Source: Cenococcum geophilum 1.58
Lineage: Eukaryota > Ascomycota > Dothideomycetes > Gloniales > Gloniaceae
NCBI GenBank assembly: GCA_001692895.1
Contig: KV748247.1
Span: 620,001-684,000 of the forward strand
Length of the DNA: 64,000 nt
Reading direction: 5' to 3'
Shown: positions 33,930 to 44,849 of the stretch, piece by piece
Position numbering within the stretch: position 1 is the stretch's first letter
Layout: each line of letters opens with the position of its first letter
Program-made: the position numbers and the translations under genes
Notes under the pieces: generated by a model
What the model saw: only the letters and a program-made list of their open reading frames with translations
The model's database searches: none
What the model was told of the DNA's origin: nothing

Positions 33930-36900
33930 ATATATAGAGAATCTAATCTATCTACTGGAATACCAAATTATTATCTGTACCGCTCCCAATTATTAACATA
34001 CAGTATAGCCTTCCGAAGTCTGCTAACATTTTAGCGGCATTTACTACCGGCTAGATAAAGTTAAACTCTAAGAACTAGCACGCCTTATCTAAGCCTTAGA
34101 CCAACTTGTCCGCAAACCTAATAAGTTACTAAATCTTCGGACCCTTAAGCAACCTATTCCTTACCTAAATATATATTATAACGGGCTCCTCTACTAGCTT
34201 ATACCGGAAATCTGCCGATATATATATAGAAGTACGAAGAAAATGGCTACACACTGCCGAGATTAACACTTGTGGAAGAAATACGCGTGTAAGGGCCGCC
34301 TAACTAATACTACCAGATGACTAACTAAACGGACTATACCTAATCCCTAAAAGCAAACCGCCTATTAAAGGCTATTCCTAAGCCGATATAGCTTAAGCTT
34401 CTTTGCCGTTAATATAGCTATAACTAATATGGAGGCGGACAACGTTACTAAAGCCAGCAACTATAATTTCCTAGCATTTATGCACGGTAGTCTTGTTGCC
34501 TATAACGAGAAGGAATAAGTGATAAACACCTATATAGACTGCCGAAATGTCTTTAAGATAGACCCCTAGGTAAAACGTGCTAGGTAGTATAACTACCTTA
34601 ATACCGCCGAGTTAGAATTACTCCTGGCCTTAATTAATAAACCTAACCCAGATAATAAGTCAACCCTTACTGTAATATAGAACGCTATGGCTAAGCTCTA
34701 CTAGACCTATAACGAAACTATAGCCTTAAAGGCCGGCATCTTTCTATAGACCGAAGCTATCCGGGACTAGGTATACTAGGACTAATACCGACCCCTCTAA
34801 TCGTACTAAGGCAAGAAGCCCCCTAACAACTACTATAGACCGTGGCAGATGGTGCTTATGTTCTTTAGACGGACATAGCCCGTAGTAGATAGAGTTAGCC
34901 CTAAATATACACTTAATAACCAACAAGAGCGTGCCTAGTTAGCGCTACTACGTACCGTAGAGCGTAGTACCGATACCCCTACCGGGTTATACGAGGGCAA
35001 TATACTTAGCCCCTTAGCTAAGGCTTACCTAGTGTTTTATCTTTCACTTCTAGACTAAAGAGTACGCAGTACCGAGTATAAGAGTCCCTTAGTATGTGCA
35101 TTAGCCCTATAGGGTATAACAGCAGCGGGGTAGAAGGAGTGCGGCGTATATACTAAAACACTATCGGCTATAATAAAGCTTAGTTAGTTTATAGTTGTGC
35201 AAGCTACCCTAATTGCTAATATAGACGCCGTCTGTAGCAATACCCACCAAGACATACTAAAGGGAAGATGCCTAAAGTCGTTAACTAAGATAATAAATAA
35301 GTTTATAGTGCGAGGGACCAAGGGACCGATATAGTGGATGCTAGACCTTTAAACCTACGGCCTAAAGGTGCACTTCGAAGCAATAATTAAGGGTGAGGTA
35401 AAATGGGTTAACGACGAGCTACTCTACAAAACCATTCGTTTTACAATGCCTAAGTTTCGCAGTTTTGTCTATAGCCTTATTAAAGACGTAAAACGTTTAG
35501 TCTATTAAGACCTACTATTTAATAAACGACGTACTAGTACCCCAACCGTGCGGATTAAAGCCCTTTAGGACGACCCCAGTAACTCCGTTCCTGGCTAGAA
35601 CTTTCTTTAAGACCCCTACAATAAGCATATTTTCTATACCTAGGACTAGCTTATAAACTATATTGCGCTAGATAAACAGCGCTAGGCTATATTTAAACTT
35701 TAAGGCCCAAAAGGTAGACCAAATAAGTCCGGTATTAAAACCTACCTTAACCAAGTTAAAGCGCTTTTATATAAGCTTCTAGTGCTTATACACGTTATAG
35801 AGGGCTAGCCCGCGAGAGGCACTAAGATATTAAGCATATACTATAGCAACACCATTGCAGGCAAACATTAAAACATTTTTATTATCTACGGTATGGTCGC
35901 ATTTGTACCTTAATACTCTAAGGGCTCCTACTATACCGGATGGTCTAAGGTTATTTACTAATTTATACCTAGCGAGGTCGGGAGATTAGTTGTTCTATAC
36001 CTCTAGCTTATATTACTATTTTAGCGCGCGCTAGAGCAGATGCTCCGGCTAGAGAACATTATATCGCATAAAATGTGGCCGCCTAACGCGTAAGGCACTA
36101 AATGGAACTCCGGCCGCTTTACCTATACCCTTTAGCAAGAAACGGAGGCTGGCCTAGGATATAGGCTTAATATCCAAACATACCGCTAGGTTGCGATTGC
36201 TATCGGTTAAAAGTACCTAAAGACTTAGTCTGCCTTTATTAAGAGTAGTAACGACAGTAGCTTAGAAAAGGATAAGCTAGGATCTTTTAATATAATATAT
36301 AAAGAGCAGGCAGGCCATATAGCCTAAATAGGCGAGACTGTATATGCGCGTCTTATAGAAGAGTTAGTTAAAACTACCGCAAGCAAAAGGTAACAATTCT
36401 AAAGATTAAGTACCAAGTAGCACGCCTTCCTAGCTTTTCTCCCACGTAGCGCTATAAACACTTCCTCTAAATCCTAAAAGCACGTTATACCTATAGATCT
36501 AACCGGCAACGCTAAGCGGATAAGATGGCGCGGCCTAAGAACCGTTAACGCTATAATATAGTTAAAAGCTATATGCGGAGAGCAAGCTAAATTTTAGAGT
36601 GTGTAATAGATTGGTATCCACGCAATCTTATATAGGAAAAGTCTAGTGGTTATTGTTATGCTAATAGGCGGTGGCAAGAGTCTAATATTTATATTGCCGG
36701 CCGCTTATAACAATACAGGCCTTACTATTGTTATTATTCTGCTACTCTCTCTCTAATAGGATCTTCTGCGAAGATACAAGTTGGCTAGACTATAGGCCGT
36801 GGCATAGGATGGGCGCAGCCCTACTAACATAGCATCGATAGTATTTATAACGCCTAAGGCGGTTAAAGCAGACAGCTTTTAGATATTTATAAATAAAATA

Positions 36901-38443
36901 CAAGTTATAGGCCGCCTAGTATAAATTATAATTAATAAATACCACACTGTACTAGATAAGAGCAGTAAGTTCCGCGCGCCTCTACAACGCCTAGGTCGTC
37001 TAGCAGCCATGTAAATATAGATAGTGCTCCTAATAGCTACTCTCCCCCCCAACAAAAGAGCAGCGGCTTTGGCGTAAGATATACTTTACCGCCAAGAGTG
37101 TTAAGTTAATTAGGGCGCCTACTACCAGACGTAATATACGCTACGCTATTATTAATATAGATAAGGAGCCGGTACAGAGCCTGATTATAGCCGCCATTAA
37201 CTAAGCTACTTAAGTTATCAGCCGCTATATTACGGGTCTACTAGAGCTATAGGGGAAAGTAATTATATACTACTACGCGAGATAGATGACTAACAGTCTT
37301 AGCAAAAGCCTCTACTATACAGCCTACTATTCCAAATTAATTAACCAAGAGGATATGCTTAAGCGCTTTATTTCTAGTAATAATGGGACCATTATCGCCA
37401 CGAGCTTACTAGGTTTAGGCGTTGATATACTTAATATAGACGCAGTACTGCACCTAAGAGCTCTAAGGTTAGTTAAAGACTACGCCTAAGAGAGCAGAAG
37501 AGTAGGCCGCGATAGAAGGGTAAGCCAGGCTATTATTTTTCTTAGTAATAGGCTCGATGCGCCTACGGATAGCAATTAAGGCCGTAGGGTAGCTCTACTA
37601 GACTATCTCTAAAGGAAAGCAGACGTTAAAACCTACCGTAGGGTAGTACTTAATAAATACCTAGACAGGAAAATAGACGGGATACTAATCCGGAATAGTT
37701 GCACTGACAGTAAGGAGCTATATAATATCTACGCTGCCAAACAGCTGGACGGTTAAGAGTTAGACGTACCTGTTCTTTTAGACGCTAATAAGGCCGAGTT
37801 TATAATACAGGAAGCGCGGATAAGCGTTTAGCGATTAAAAGTAACCGCCTCGGTAAGGGCAGAACAGCTTACGCTAGAGCAGCTAAGACACTGTCTTATC
37901 TAGTAGATGACACACTGCCTAATATACATAGCCCAGGCTAGCGAAGCCTTATATAATATACGCACCTATATTACGCCCTTAGCGGGCACCGTTTGGGATA
38001 CCGCTAGGAGGTTATAATTAATATTACACTTTACTAAGTTTAGCGGGTGTTATTACTATATGGTGCCTTAAGAGCTATATAACTGGTGGATAAAAAATCC
38101 TACCTAGGGCTAGAAACGAAGTGGAGTTAACCAGTACTAATATAGCGAGCTTATATTAAGCGTTATTCTAGGTATAATAGCGGCTATAGGGGATGTTAAA
38201 CAGGCCTAGGTAGAGCACTTATAGTGATATAGTACTAACTCTAAGGATATAGAGAGCATAGCAGCGTTCTTATCGGCAAAAGTAGACGCTAATCGATTAG
38301 AGGTTCTTAAATTATCGCTTAAGTTAGTATAGTTAACCTAAGTAGTAAAGCAACGCTAAGTTAAGGGATTGCTACCTTAATAAGGGTCTTAAATGGTGTT
38401 ATAGACGGCAGAGGTAAATAGTAATATAGATGGTAGATAGTAA
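33930..38443 (+). pseudogene. Gene B: DUF3505 - tyrosine-recombinase-like - RecQ helicase fusion (broken)
   Basis: The frame opens near 33955 with the DUF3505 start (LEYQIIICTAPNY) and second finger (ICRYIYRSTKKMATHCRD-H, about 34200-34270). A recombinase-like domain follows at 35.8-36.4 kb: PARGTKILSIYYSNT, YR-VAIAIG, then QAGHIA-IGETVYAR. A RecQ-type helicase occupies 36.6-37.6 kb: motif I MLIGGGKSLIF (36658), motif II IIINKYHTVLDKS where DECH has become NKYH (36913), motif III LLIATLPP (37027), motif V LLGLGVDILNIDAVLH and motif VI DYA-ESRRVGRDRR. One net frame change occurs between about 37070 and 37109. The tail ends at TAA 38441-38443. The order resembles the RecQ-like proteins of fungal subtelomeres (TLH type). 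Dead by RIP. Confidence 0.85.
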
Positions 38444-38452
38444 TTAAGGCAG

Positions 38453-38475
38453 TTTTTTAGAAGCCTTCCTAAAAG
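38453..38475 (+). repeat. Palindrome copy 4
   Basis: Lies 10 bp after the apparent stop of gene B and opens module R1. Confidence 0.88.
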
Positions 38476-38499
38476 TTACCCCAGCTAACAGCCTAACTA

Positions 38500-40135
38500 T
38501 AGTATAATATTAATATATTTGCCCCAGTGATATAAGTAGTATAGATCGGTTCTAAAAATAAGGCCAAAACCAGTCTAAAATTTGAATTGAACCTTTAATA
38601 TGGCTGCTTTGCCTAAGGGTATAAAATATCACTATGCTTGCGTATCCAAGTTAGGTAATTCTTTTCCTTAATAACGTTCTAAATTCGTTTTACTTAGCTA
38701 TATATTAAGTTAGCTAATTTATAGAGGAGGGAATACTAGCCTTATAACTTTCCCTCTTTATTATAACGGACGCGATATATCTTATATAGTAGCTCCTAAA
38801 TAGTTAGGGGGTTAGCTAAGTCTTTTTCTATGTCCATAGTAATATAGAATAAGATTTGGTTTAGCTCTAGGGCTTAAAACGGCTTAATATGGGCGTAGTG
38901 TTTCCTAAATTCTAAACTATCGGTTAAACGTCCTGTAAAAGCAAAATATGCCTTAATAGCGTTGGTGTACTCAAAAGGGTCCCGACTAGTAAATTCGTTT
39001 ACTCAAAGTTTAAGAATTATATATTTTGGCTGGTGTTTAGCACTAGAGGGGTTTAATATTATAATATATAGATAAGGGGTATTAGCCTTTAGTTATTTAG
39101 GATTTTTAGGTAGTTAGAAGTATAGGGAAATTGCTTAGCTACTAGAAGCGTCGGCCACTATATGCACGCAGCCACCTTATGTACGTTATTACGGCCTAGC
39201 GGAACAGCAACCAATAAGAGACCTAGGTGGTGGTAAGATTGGTTTACCTACGGGACTAATAGATACTTATTATAAATTAATAATAGGGTATCTACATAAG
39301 TGTAAATAAACCAACCGTTAGCACGGGTCATGTGACCTATTTATTAGTACTATTATAGAAGTAGTCCGCGACTCCAGTTAAGGTTATTAGGACTTAGCAA
39401 GGTAAGCTAACAGATTATAATAGAGGAATAATATAGAATATGGCACGACTACTATTACGCTTATAGAGTAACAATTCTTCTTAGACGGTTTTTTAGTAAA
39501 TATCGCATCTTACTTCGCCCTTTAAGCCCATCTCCTAAGGTATTATAAGGTAGGAAGTATATTAATCATTGCCTCCTTATACCCCAGGCCTTATAGACCT
39601 ATAATACTACTACTATTTTAACCTAAACCCGAACCGGGCTACCTATTTATTAAGTCCTTAGCGCTAAAGTTTTATACATTACACCTAATCCTTAGTTATA
39701 CCTATTACTAAGTACGTATCTAGATATAATTACTGCGAATGCTTAGAGCTTAGAGGAGATAGGCCATAATAAGGTGGATATAAACCAGCTAAGTCTTGGT
39801 CTTATATATTAAGGGCTTATAGAAGATCTTATATAGATCCACTTACAGGCATATAAATTTCTTAGTTAGGGCGTACAAGAGCCACTAAATATCTAACGTA
39901 ATAATAGGGATAGAGATGGCCATAATCCTAATAATAATAGCAACATTGCTCGCATATTTTAAAGAGAATAAATTAGAGTAAGATCTAGGCGGCGTTAAGA
40001 AGGATAGTATAGCCTTAGTAGGGTGTTTATAAGGACTGACTCCGCACTATATAAAAGGTTTATAGAGTCGGGCATTACTACTACCCGACGAGGCGCTACC
40101 TTAGTAGCATTATACGACACTAGGCTATATAGCAT
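38500..40135 (-). pseudogene. Unknown repeated gene, copy R1 (broken)
   Basis: I do not recognise the family. A start is possible at 40135 (ATG, then LYSLVSYNATKVAPRR). The most protein-like part is the C-terminal third, read on the minus strand at 38640-39050: KLRVNEFTSRDPFEY, then NAIKAYFAFTGRLTDSLEFR, then HYAHIKPF-ALELNQILFY and KDLANPLTI-ELLYKIYRVRY. The same segments recur in R2, R3 and R4 with mostly conservative or transition differences, which supports real coding origin. The middle (39.1-39.8 kb) is poorly readable and may contain introns or frame changes. It is flanked by palindromes at 38453 and 40605. Confidence 0.5.
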
Positions 40136-40236
40136 TAGGGGTAGGGGAGTACTACTTATATAAAAAAATGCACATAACGGGGGTGATAAAGGCGATATTT
40201 AGTGCTGAAGAGAAATTCGTTTTACTAATCTCTACT

Positions 40237-40384
40237 ATCCCTTCCGCTGGTCCTACGAGAGGCGGACCGTGCGCGAATAATAGAATTAAAAGTACACGTA
40301 TGGTCGCGGGGTCTCGATCGTATTGATTCTATTAGCCAGCTCTTATTAATAATAGTAAGACGGAATATACTAGCGGAAGGGATA
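40237..40384. mobile_element. Small (~150 bp) inverted-repeat element, MITE-like
   Basis: The ends are inverted copies: CTATCCCTTCCGCTGGT at 40235-40251 and ACTAGCGGAAGGGATAG at 40369-40385. The equivalent site in R2 (about 44311) reads CTACTATAGCG without the insert, and in R4 (about 47446) carries only a 10-bp remnant, so the sister modules give empty or footprint versions. The TA dinucleotides at the junctions fit a TA-targeting (Tc1/mariner or similar) MITE. Confidence 0.7.
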
Positions 40385-40435
40385 GCGTAACCTCTAGGGC
40401 GAGAAATATAAATGCTTTTATAAACCTTTGCTAAG

Positions 40436-40570
40436 TGTTACAGCTTAAACAAATGCTTCTAAATTAAAGCTTAAACGAATGCTATATTACGAAAATACTA
40501 AGCTAAGGAAAAGGAAAGATATAAAGAAATATATAGGCTAGTTACTAAGGCGCTAGCTAAGCCGAGGGAT
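40436..40570. repeat. Gypsy-1 LTR fragment
   Basis: TGTTACAGCTTAAACAAAT onward matches the first ~135 bp of the plus-strand LTR at 7210 with an internal deletion. A shorter remnant is at 46553-46600. Confidence 0.7.
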
Positions 40571-40604
40571 TGTTACCTAGATAGTAGATAGCAAATTAAG
40601 GCAG

Positions 40605-40627
40605 TTTTTTAAAAGCCTTCCTAAAAG
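40605..40627 (+). repeat. Palindrome copy 5
   Basis: Preceded by the same AATTAAGGCAG leader that precedes copies 4, 6, 7 and 8. Confidence 0.85.
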
Positions 40628-41005
40628 TCCTTATATTAGTAGCAGCGCAGCGCGCATAGCTAAAGTAAGGAGGTCGGCAATAAGAAAAGTATTACATAAA
40701 GAGGCCGAATTAGTTAAATAAGGTGTCTAGAATTAGTTAGGATTAATATAATACACCGGCGATTCTATGCCGCCATATAGCGAGTATAGGAGAAAAGGCC
40801 CTTTATATATATACTGCTATTAAAATTACCTTTATAGCGTCGGCGCGGATAACTAGGTTTTTAGACCTCGGTCGGCGCAGTCTTACCCTACTAATATCCT
40901 CGCATAGGCCAACTGCCGCAATAGAATGTAATAAAATTAACTTCCTTAAATTTTAGTTACTTTCCCGTTTAAGTTACACTATTCTATCGCATATACTATA
41001 TTAAG
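40628..41005. other. Upstream region of the 41-kb gene
   Basis: No motif recognised. A CGGTCGGCGCAG-type CpG-containing word near 40870 shows lighter mutation. It may contain a promoter, but nothing is diagnostic. Confidence 0.3.
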
Positions 41006-42238
41006 ATGTCTCCTTTTACGCAACTACTCTTTAATAAGATATAAATGGATAACTTTAGCACTAATCCGGCTTGGGTAATACTTTAGATCTATATAACGGA
41101 CCTGCCTGGATACCCTTAAAACCGTTACAATACTCTTACAGACATATTCTGTCGTTAATTTCTTAACCGGCAATACTATTATAAACCACAGCTTCTAGCT
41201 TACGACTATATATATATACCTCCGTATTTTGACACAGACAAACCTATATAAAAGTGGTTTATTTTAGACCTTAACGTTTAAAGCCACCTAAGCAGAGACG
41301 AAGTGCTTTCTCTTCTATATATAGTATACTTAGTATCTTAGCAAGAAAACCAATAGTATATTAACCGGTTATTACATTTATCTATAACGGGCTAATATGT
41401 CGCAACAGGCTGTTCATCCCTTAAGAACGTTATATTAAGAAAGTAAAAGCGTACTACTATACTTTCTATTAGGGAGGGAGACAGGAGCAAGAATTAGTGG
41501 CGAAACTAAAACTCGATGCATTATAATAACAAAAATAAGCTTAAAAGTTCTTAGGTACGAATAGATAAGCAGCTAGTAGTAAGGGAGATTAGAATAGCTC
41601 TTAACTCTATTAACATAAACACTATAAAGTGCGTTAATATCTAATATTAACATAGGACGTGTTTATCCGTATCTCTATAATTCTTGCTATTACCCTAAGC
41701 TAGAAGTTATATACTCCTAGGGAGTTTTAGGTAGCGTCTCCCCTTGGTATTTAGGACAGTTAATACTGTCGTCGTTTTCTTAAAGGACATATTTACGGTC
41801 TTATAGCGGAGGATAAAGAGGACCACCTAGTAGGACATTTGTGTATTTTATATAATGCTTAAATCAAAGCGGATCTTCTCCCCTTTATTTATAGATAGCT
41901 ACGCAGCGAAATTAAGCGACAACGTCTTAACACATACTGTATAATTCTAGCAAAATTTAAGTTGTTAGAGAACTACTATTCTTACTTTAGAGGATTTGGA
42001 ATACTAGAATTTACAAATTATTTATATAAGGTTGGCCTAGGAATATACTAAAAACATTTCTACCCTTAAATCTATCCTACCGGGCATCTAGCCGGGCGGT
42101 TAGAGGAACATCGCCTTTCTGCCAAAAGTATTAATACGCCAGAATTTAGCAGCGCTAAACGCCTAATTTTGGCCACAACCTAACGCACTAACTCTTAGCC
42201 TCTCTCTTCTCTCTAGCTTATATGCTCTAGCCCCCTAA
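41006..42238 (+). pseudogene. Unknown protein of about 410 codons (broken)
   Basis: I do not recognise the family. From the ATG at 41006 the frame reads MSPFTQLLFNKI-MDNFSTN, then WVIL-IYITDLPGYP, then YIYIPPYFDTDKPI-KWFIL and SHLSRDEVLSLLYIVYLVS. Composition is protein-like (Pro, Asp, Tyr, Trp retained) and the frame can be followed without obvious shift to TAA 42236-42238, although stop codons inside make that weak evidence. It lies between palindromes at 40605 and 42723, so it occupies one inter-palindrome segment by itself. There is no signal peptide or clear domain. Confidence 0.45.
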
Positions 42239-42479
42239 AATAGGGAATAAAAAGGAAAAAAGAATAAAAAAGAATAAAATTGCAATATAGAAGGCATTGT
42301 AAGACGCTTTAAGAACGCGATATAAATCCATTTATATATAACCTCTCTCCTCTCCCCCCCCAGCCATACTATATTGTCTTTTATCCCTACTTACAGATCT
42401 TTTCAACTATCTCCCTAATTCTGGCGTACTTATCTATATATCTTACAGATTAGGGGTGCTACTAACTTACCTTAGAACC
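42239..42479. other. Post-gene noncoding stretch
   Basis: It holds an A-rich run (AAAAGGAAAAAAGAATAAAA, about 42248-42275) and a C-run near 42350; nothing else. Confidence 0.3.
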
Positions 42480-42670
42480 TACCTGCGTACGCATTATATA
42501 AACTATACTAAGCACTTACTAGGTAGCAATATACAAAGCAATATTTAGAAAGCCTTTTAAGAAATGGTCCTAGTATATAACCTATAAAGTGAAGTTCCCT
42601 AAAAGTCTATAAGACGTGGGGGCTTAAGCGTTAAGTGTTATGAGAATAGGCTAGCAAATAGTATTACGGA
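42480..42670. repeat. Block S, copy 1
   Basis: Contains ACTTACTAGGTAGCAAT, TTTAGAAAGCCTTTTAAG and AAGTGAAGTTCC. Related blocks lie at 44478-44590 and 47490-47665. It includes a degenerate palindrome. Confidence 0.65.
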
Positions 42671-42722
42671 CTGCAAACAATAATAATATTCGCTACTACG
42701 TCACTTTAGATAGTTAAGGCAG

Positions 42723-42745
42723 TTTTTTAAAAGCTTTTCTAAAAG
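42723..42745 (+). repeat. Palindrome copy 6 (degenerate)
   Basis: Same leader and spacing as copies 4, 7 and 8; the central C/G pair is lost. Confidence 0.7.
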
Positions 42746-42769
42746 TTCCCCTAGCTAACGGCCCAACCG

Positions 42770-44214
42770 TAGTACAATATTAATATATTACTTTGCCCTA
42801 GTAATATAAGCGGTTTAAATTAGTTATAAAAATAAGGCTAAAACTAGTCCAGAATTCGAATTGAACCTTTAACATCACTACTTTGCCTAAGGTAATAAAA
42901 CATTAGTGTACTTGCGTATCTAAGTTAAGTAATTATTTTCCTTAATAACGTTCTAAATTCGCTTTACTTAGCTATATACTAAGTTAGCTAATTTATAAAA
43001 GAGGGAGTACTAGCCTTATAACTTCCCCTCCTTATTACGACAGACGCGATATATCTCATACGGTAGCTTCTAAATATTTAGGGAGTTGGCCGAGTCTATC
43101 TCTATATCCATAGTGATATAAAATAAGGTTTAGTTTACCTCTGGGGCTTAAAACGGCTTAATATAGGAGTAGTGTTTCCTAAATTCTAAATTATTGGTTA
43201 AACGTCCTACAAAGGCGAGATATGCCTTAATGGCGTTGGTGTACTTAGAAGGGTCCCGACCGGTAAATTCATTTACTCAAAGTCTGAGAATTACACGTTT
43301 TGGCTGGTGTTTAGCACTAAGGGGGTTTAACATTATATGGTATATAGATTGGGGGTTAGCCTCTAGTTGTTTGGGATTTTAAGCGTAGGGAAATTGCTTA
43401 GCTATTAGAAGCTTCGGCCACCTTACGCATATACACTCTATAATGGCCTAGCCAAACAGTAACTAATAGGAGACTTAGGCGGTAGTAGGATTAGTTTACT
43501 TACGGGACCAATAGATACCTATTACGAATTAATAATAGGGTGTCTATATAAGTGCAAGTAATAATTCTTCTTAGACAGTTCCCCAGCAATTATCGCATCC
43601 TACTTTACCCTTTAAGCCTATCTCCTAAGGTATTATAAGGTAGGAGGTGTATTAATTATTGTAATTGTATACTCTAGGCCTTATAAACCTATAACACTGC
43701 TACTATTATAACCCTTACCTAAACCGGGCTAGCTATCTATTAAGTCCTTAGCGCTAAAGTTATATACATTACACCTAATCCTTAGTTATACCTATTACTA
43801 AGTACGTATTTAGATATAATTACTACAAACCCTAAGAGCTTAAAGGAGTTAGGCTAGAATAAGGTGGATATAAACCAGCTAAGTCTTGGTTTTATATATT
43901 AAGGGCTTATAGAAGATCTTAAATAAATCTACTTATAGGTATATAAAGGGTTCGGTTAGGGCGTACAAGAGCCACTAAATATCTAACGTAATTATAGGCA
44001 TTCAGATAGTTACACCCTTAATAATAATGGCAACGTTGCTCGCATATTTTAAAGAGAATAAATTAGGGTGAGATTTAGGGGGTATTAAAAAGAATAGTAA
44101 GGTATTTATAAGGACTGACGCCGTACTATATAAAGGGGTTGTAAAGTTAGGCATTGTTACTGCCCGATAAGGCGCTACCTTAGTGGTATTATACGACACT
44201 GGGCTACATAGCAT
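42770..44214 (-). pseudogene. Unknown repeated gene, copy R2 (broken)
   Basis: Parallel to the R1 gene. The first 70 codons from ATG 44214 are free of stops (MLCSPVSYNTTKVAPYRAV and onward), so this is the best-preserved start of the family and argues that MLxS-VSYNxTKVAP is the true N-terminus. The C-terminal RVNEFTGRDPSKYTNAIKAY block lies near 43210-43290. An open frame on the opposite strand at 43194-43382 is a shadow. Confidence 0.5.
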
Positions 44215-44333
44215 TGGGGGTAGGGGAGTACTACTTACTTAAAAAAAATGTACATAATGGAGGTAATAAAGGCGATATTTAGTACTTAAGAGAAACTTGT
44301 TTTACTAATTTCTACTATAGCGTAACCTCTAAG

Positions 44334-44475
44334 TGTTATGGTATTGGCAAATTGCGGCAGATTACGGTAGATTGCCGTAGGTTGCGGTTACGTGACTTAA
44401 AGATTGTATAAATCTTTAAGCGGTGCTGCTTATCCTCTCCTTTCCTTTTCCTTAACTTTGGATCTTCGTTAATAG
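44334..44475 (-). repeat. LTR fragment of the family seen as solo LTR at 60019
   Basis: TGTTATGGTATTGGCAAATT onward. The GGTTGCGGTTACGTGACTT and GGATCTTCGTTAATAGAC parts match the reverse complement of 60019-60348, less an internal deletion. Confidence 0.65.
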
Positions 44476-44477
44476 AC

Positions 44478-44590
44478 CCTTCTAAGAAATAGTCTTTATA
44501 TATAACGTAATGCCTATAACTAATAGAAGGGTATATATAAAGTGAAGTTCCTAAAAGTCTATAAGGGCGTAGGACTAAGCGGGCAGTAAA
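44478..44590. repeat. Block S, copy 2 (short)
   Basis: AAGTGAAGTTCCTAAAAGTC matches 42580 and 47600; the left part is altered. Confidence 0.6.
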
Positions 44591-44790
44591 AGCAAACGCC
44601 GATCAATTAGAGGTTCTTAGATTATTGCTTAAGTTAATTTAGTTTACCAAAATAATTAAGCAACGCTAGGTAGGTCCTATATAACAGGTCTATATAGATT
44701 AGCTAAAGGATTTACTACCTTAATAAAGTTTTTTTTAAACGGTATTTAAAACAACAATATTTGCTACTACGTTAGTTTAGATAGTTAAGG
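44591..44790 (+). pseudogene. Duplicated 3' tail of the RecQ fusion gene
   Basis: GATCAATTAGAGGTTCTTAG and the following LL-KLIQ/TKIIKQR-type codons match gene B at 38285-38445, followed by the same AAGGCAG leader and palindrome. So the R modules were duplicated together with the end of gene B. Only tails remain, with no helicase motifs. Smaller remnants precede R4 (46600-46655) and palindrome copy 5 (40571-40604). Confidence 0.75.
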
Positions 44791-44808
44791 TAGTAATGGT
44801 TAAGGCAG

Positions 44809-44831
44809 TTTTTTAGAAGCCTTCCTAAAAG
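44809..44831 (+). repeat. Palindrome copy 7
   Basis: Opens module R3; identical in the core to copy 4. Confidence 0.85.
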
Positions 44832-44849
44832 TTCCCCTAGCCAACGGCC

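Larger units (their letters stand above)
38453..40435 (+). repeat. Module R1 (first of four related units)
   Basis: Starts with a palindrome and a CCCAGCTAACAGCC-type leader, then carries a minus-strand unknown gene. Related units: R2 42700-44333, R3 44790-46552 and R4 46655-47490. R1 is the most complete and additionally holds a small inverted-repeat insertion at 40237-40384. Confidence 0.8.
42700..44333 (+). repeat. Module R2
   Basis: Second unit of the R series, beginning with palindrome copy 6 (42723-42745, degraded to AAGCTTTTCT at its core). It is shorter than R1 because about 200 bp in the middle are missing (between about 43450 and 43560). Confidence 0.78.

Noticed and set aside
34744-34926. 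Open frame on the minus strand
   Set aside because: Antisense shadow within the coding region of gene B.
43194-43382. Plus-strand open frame in module R2
   Set aside because: It is antisense to the conserved minus-strand segment shared by all four R modules.
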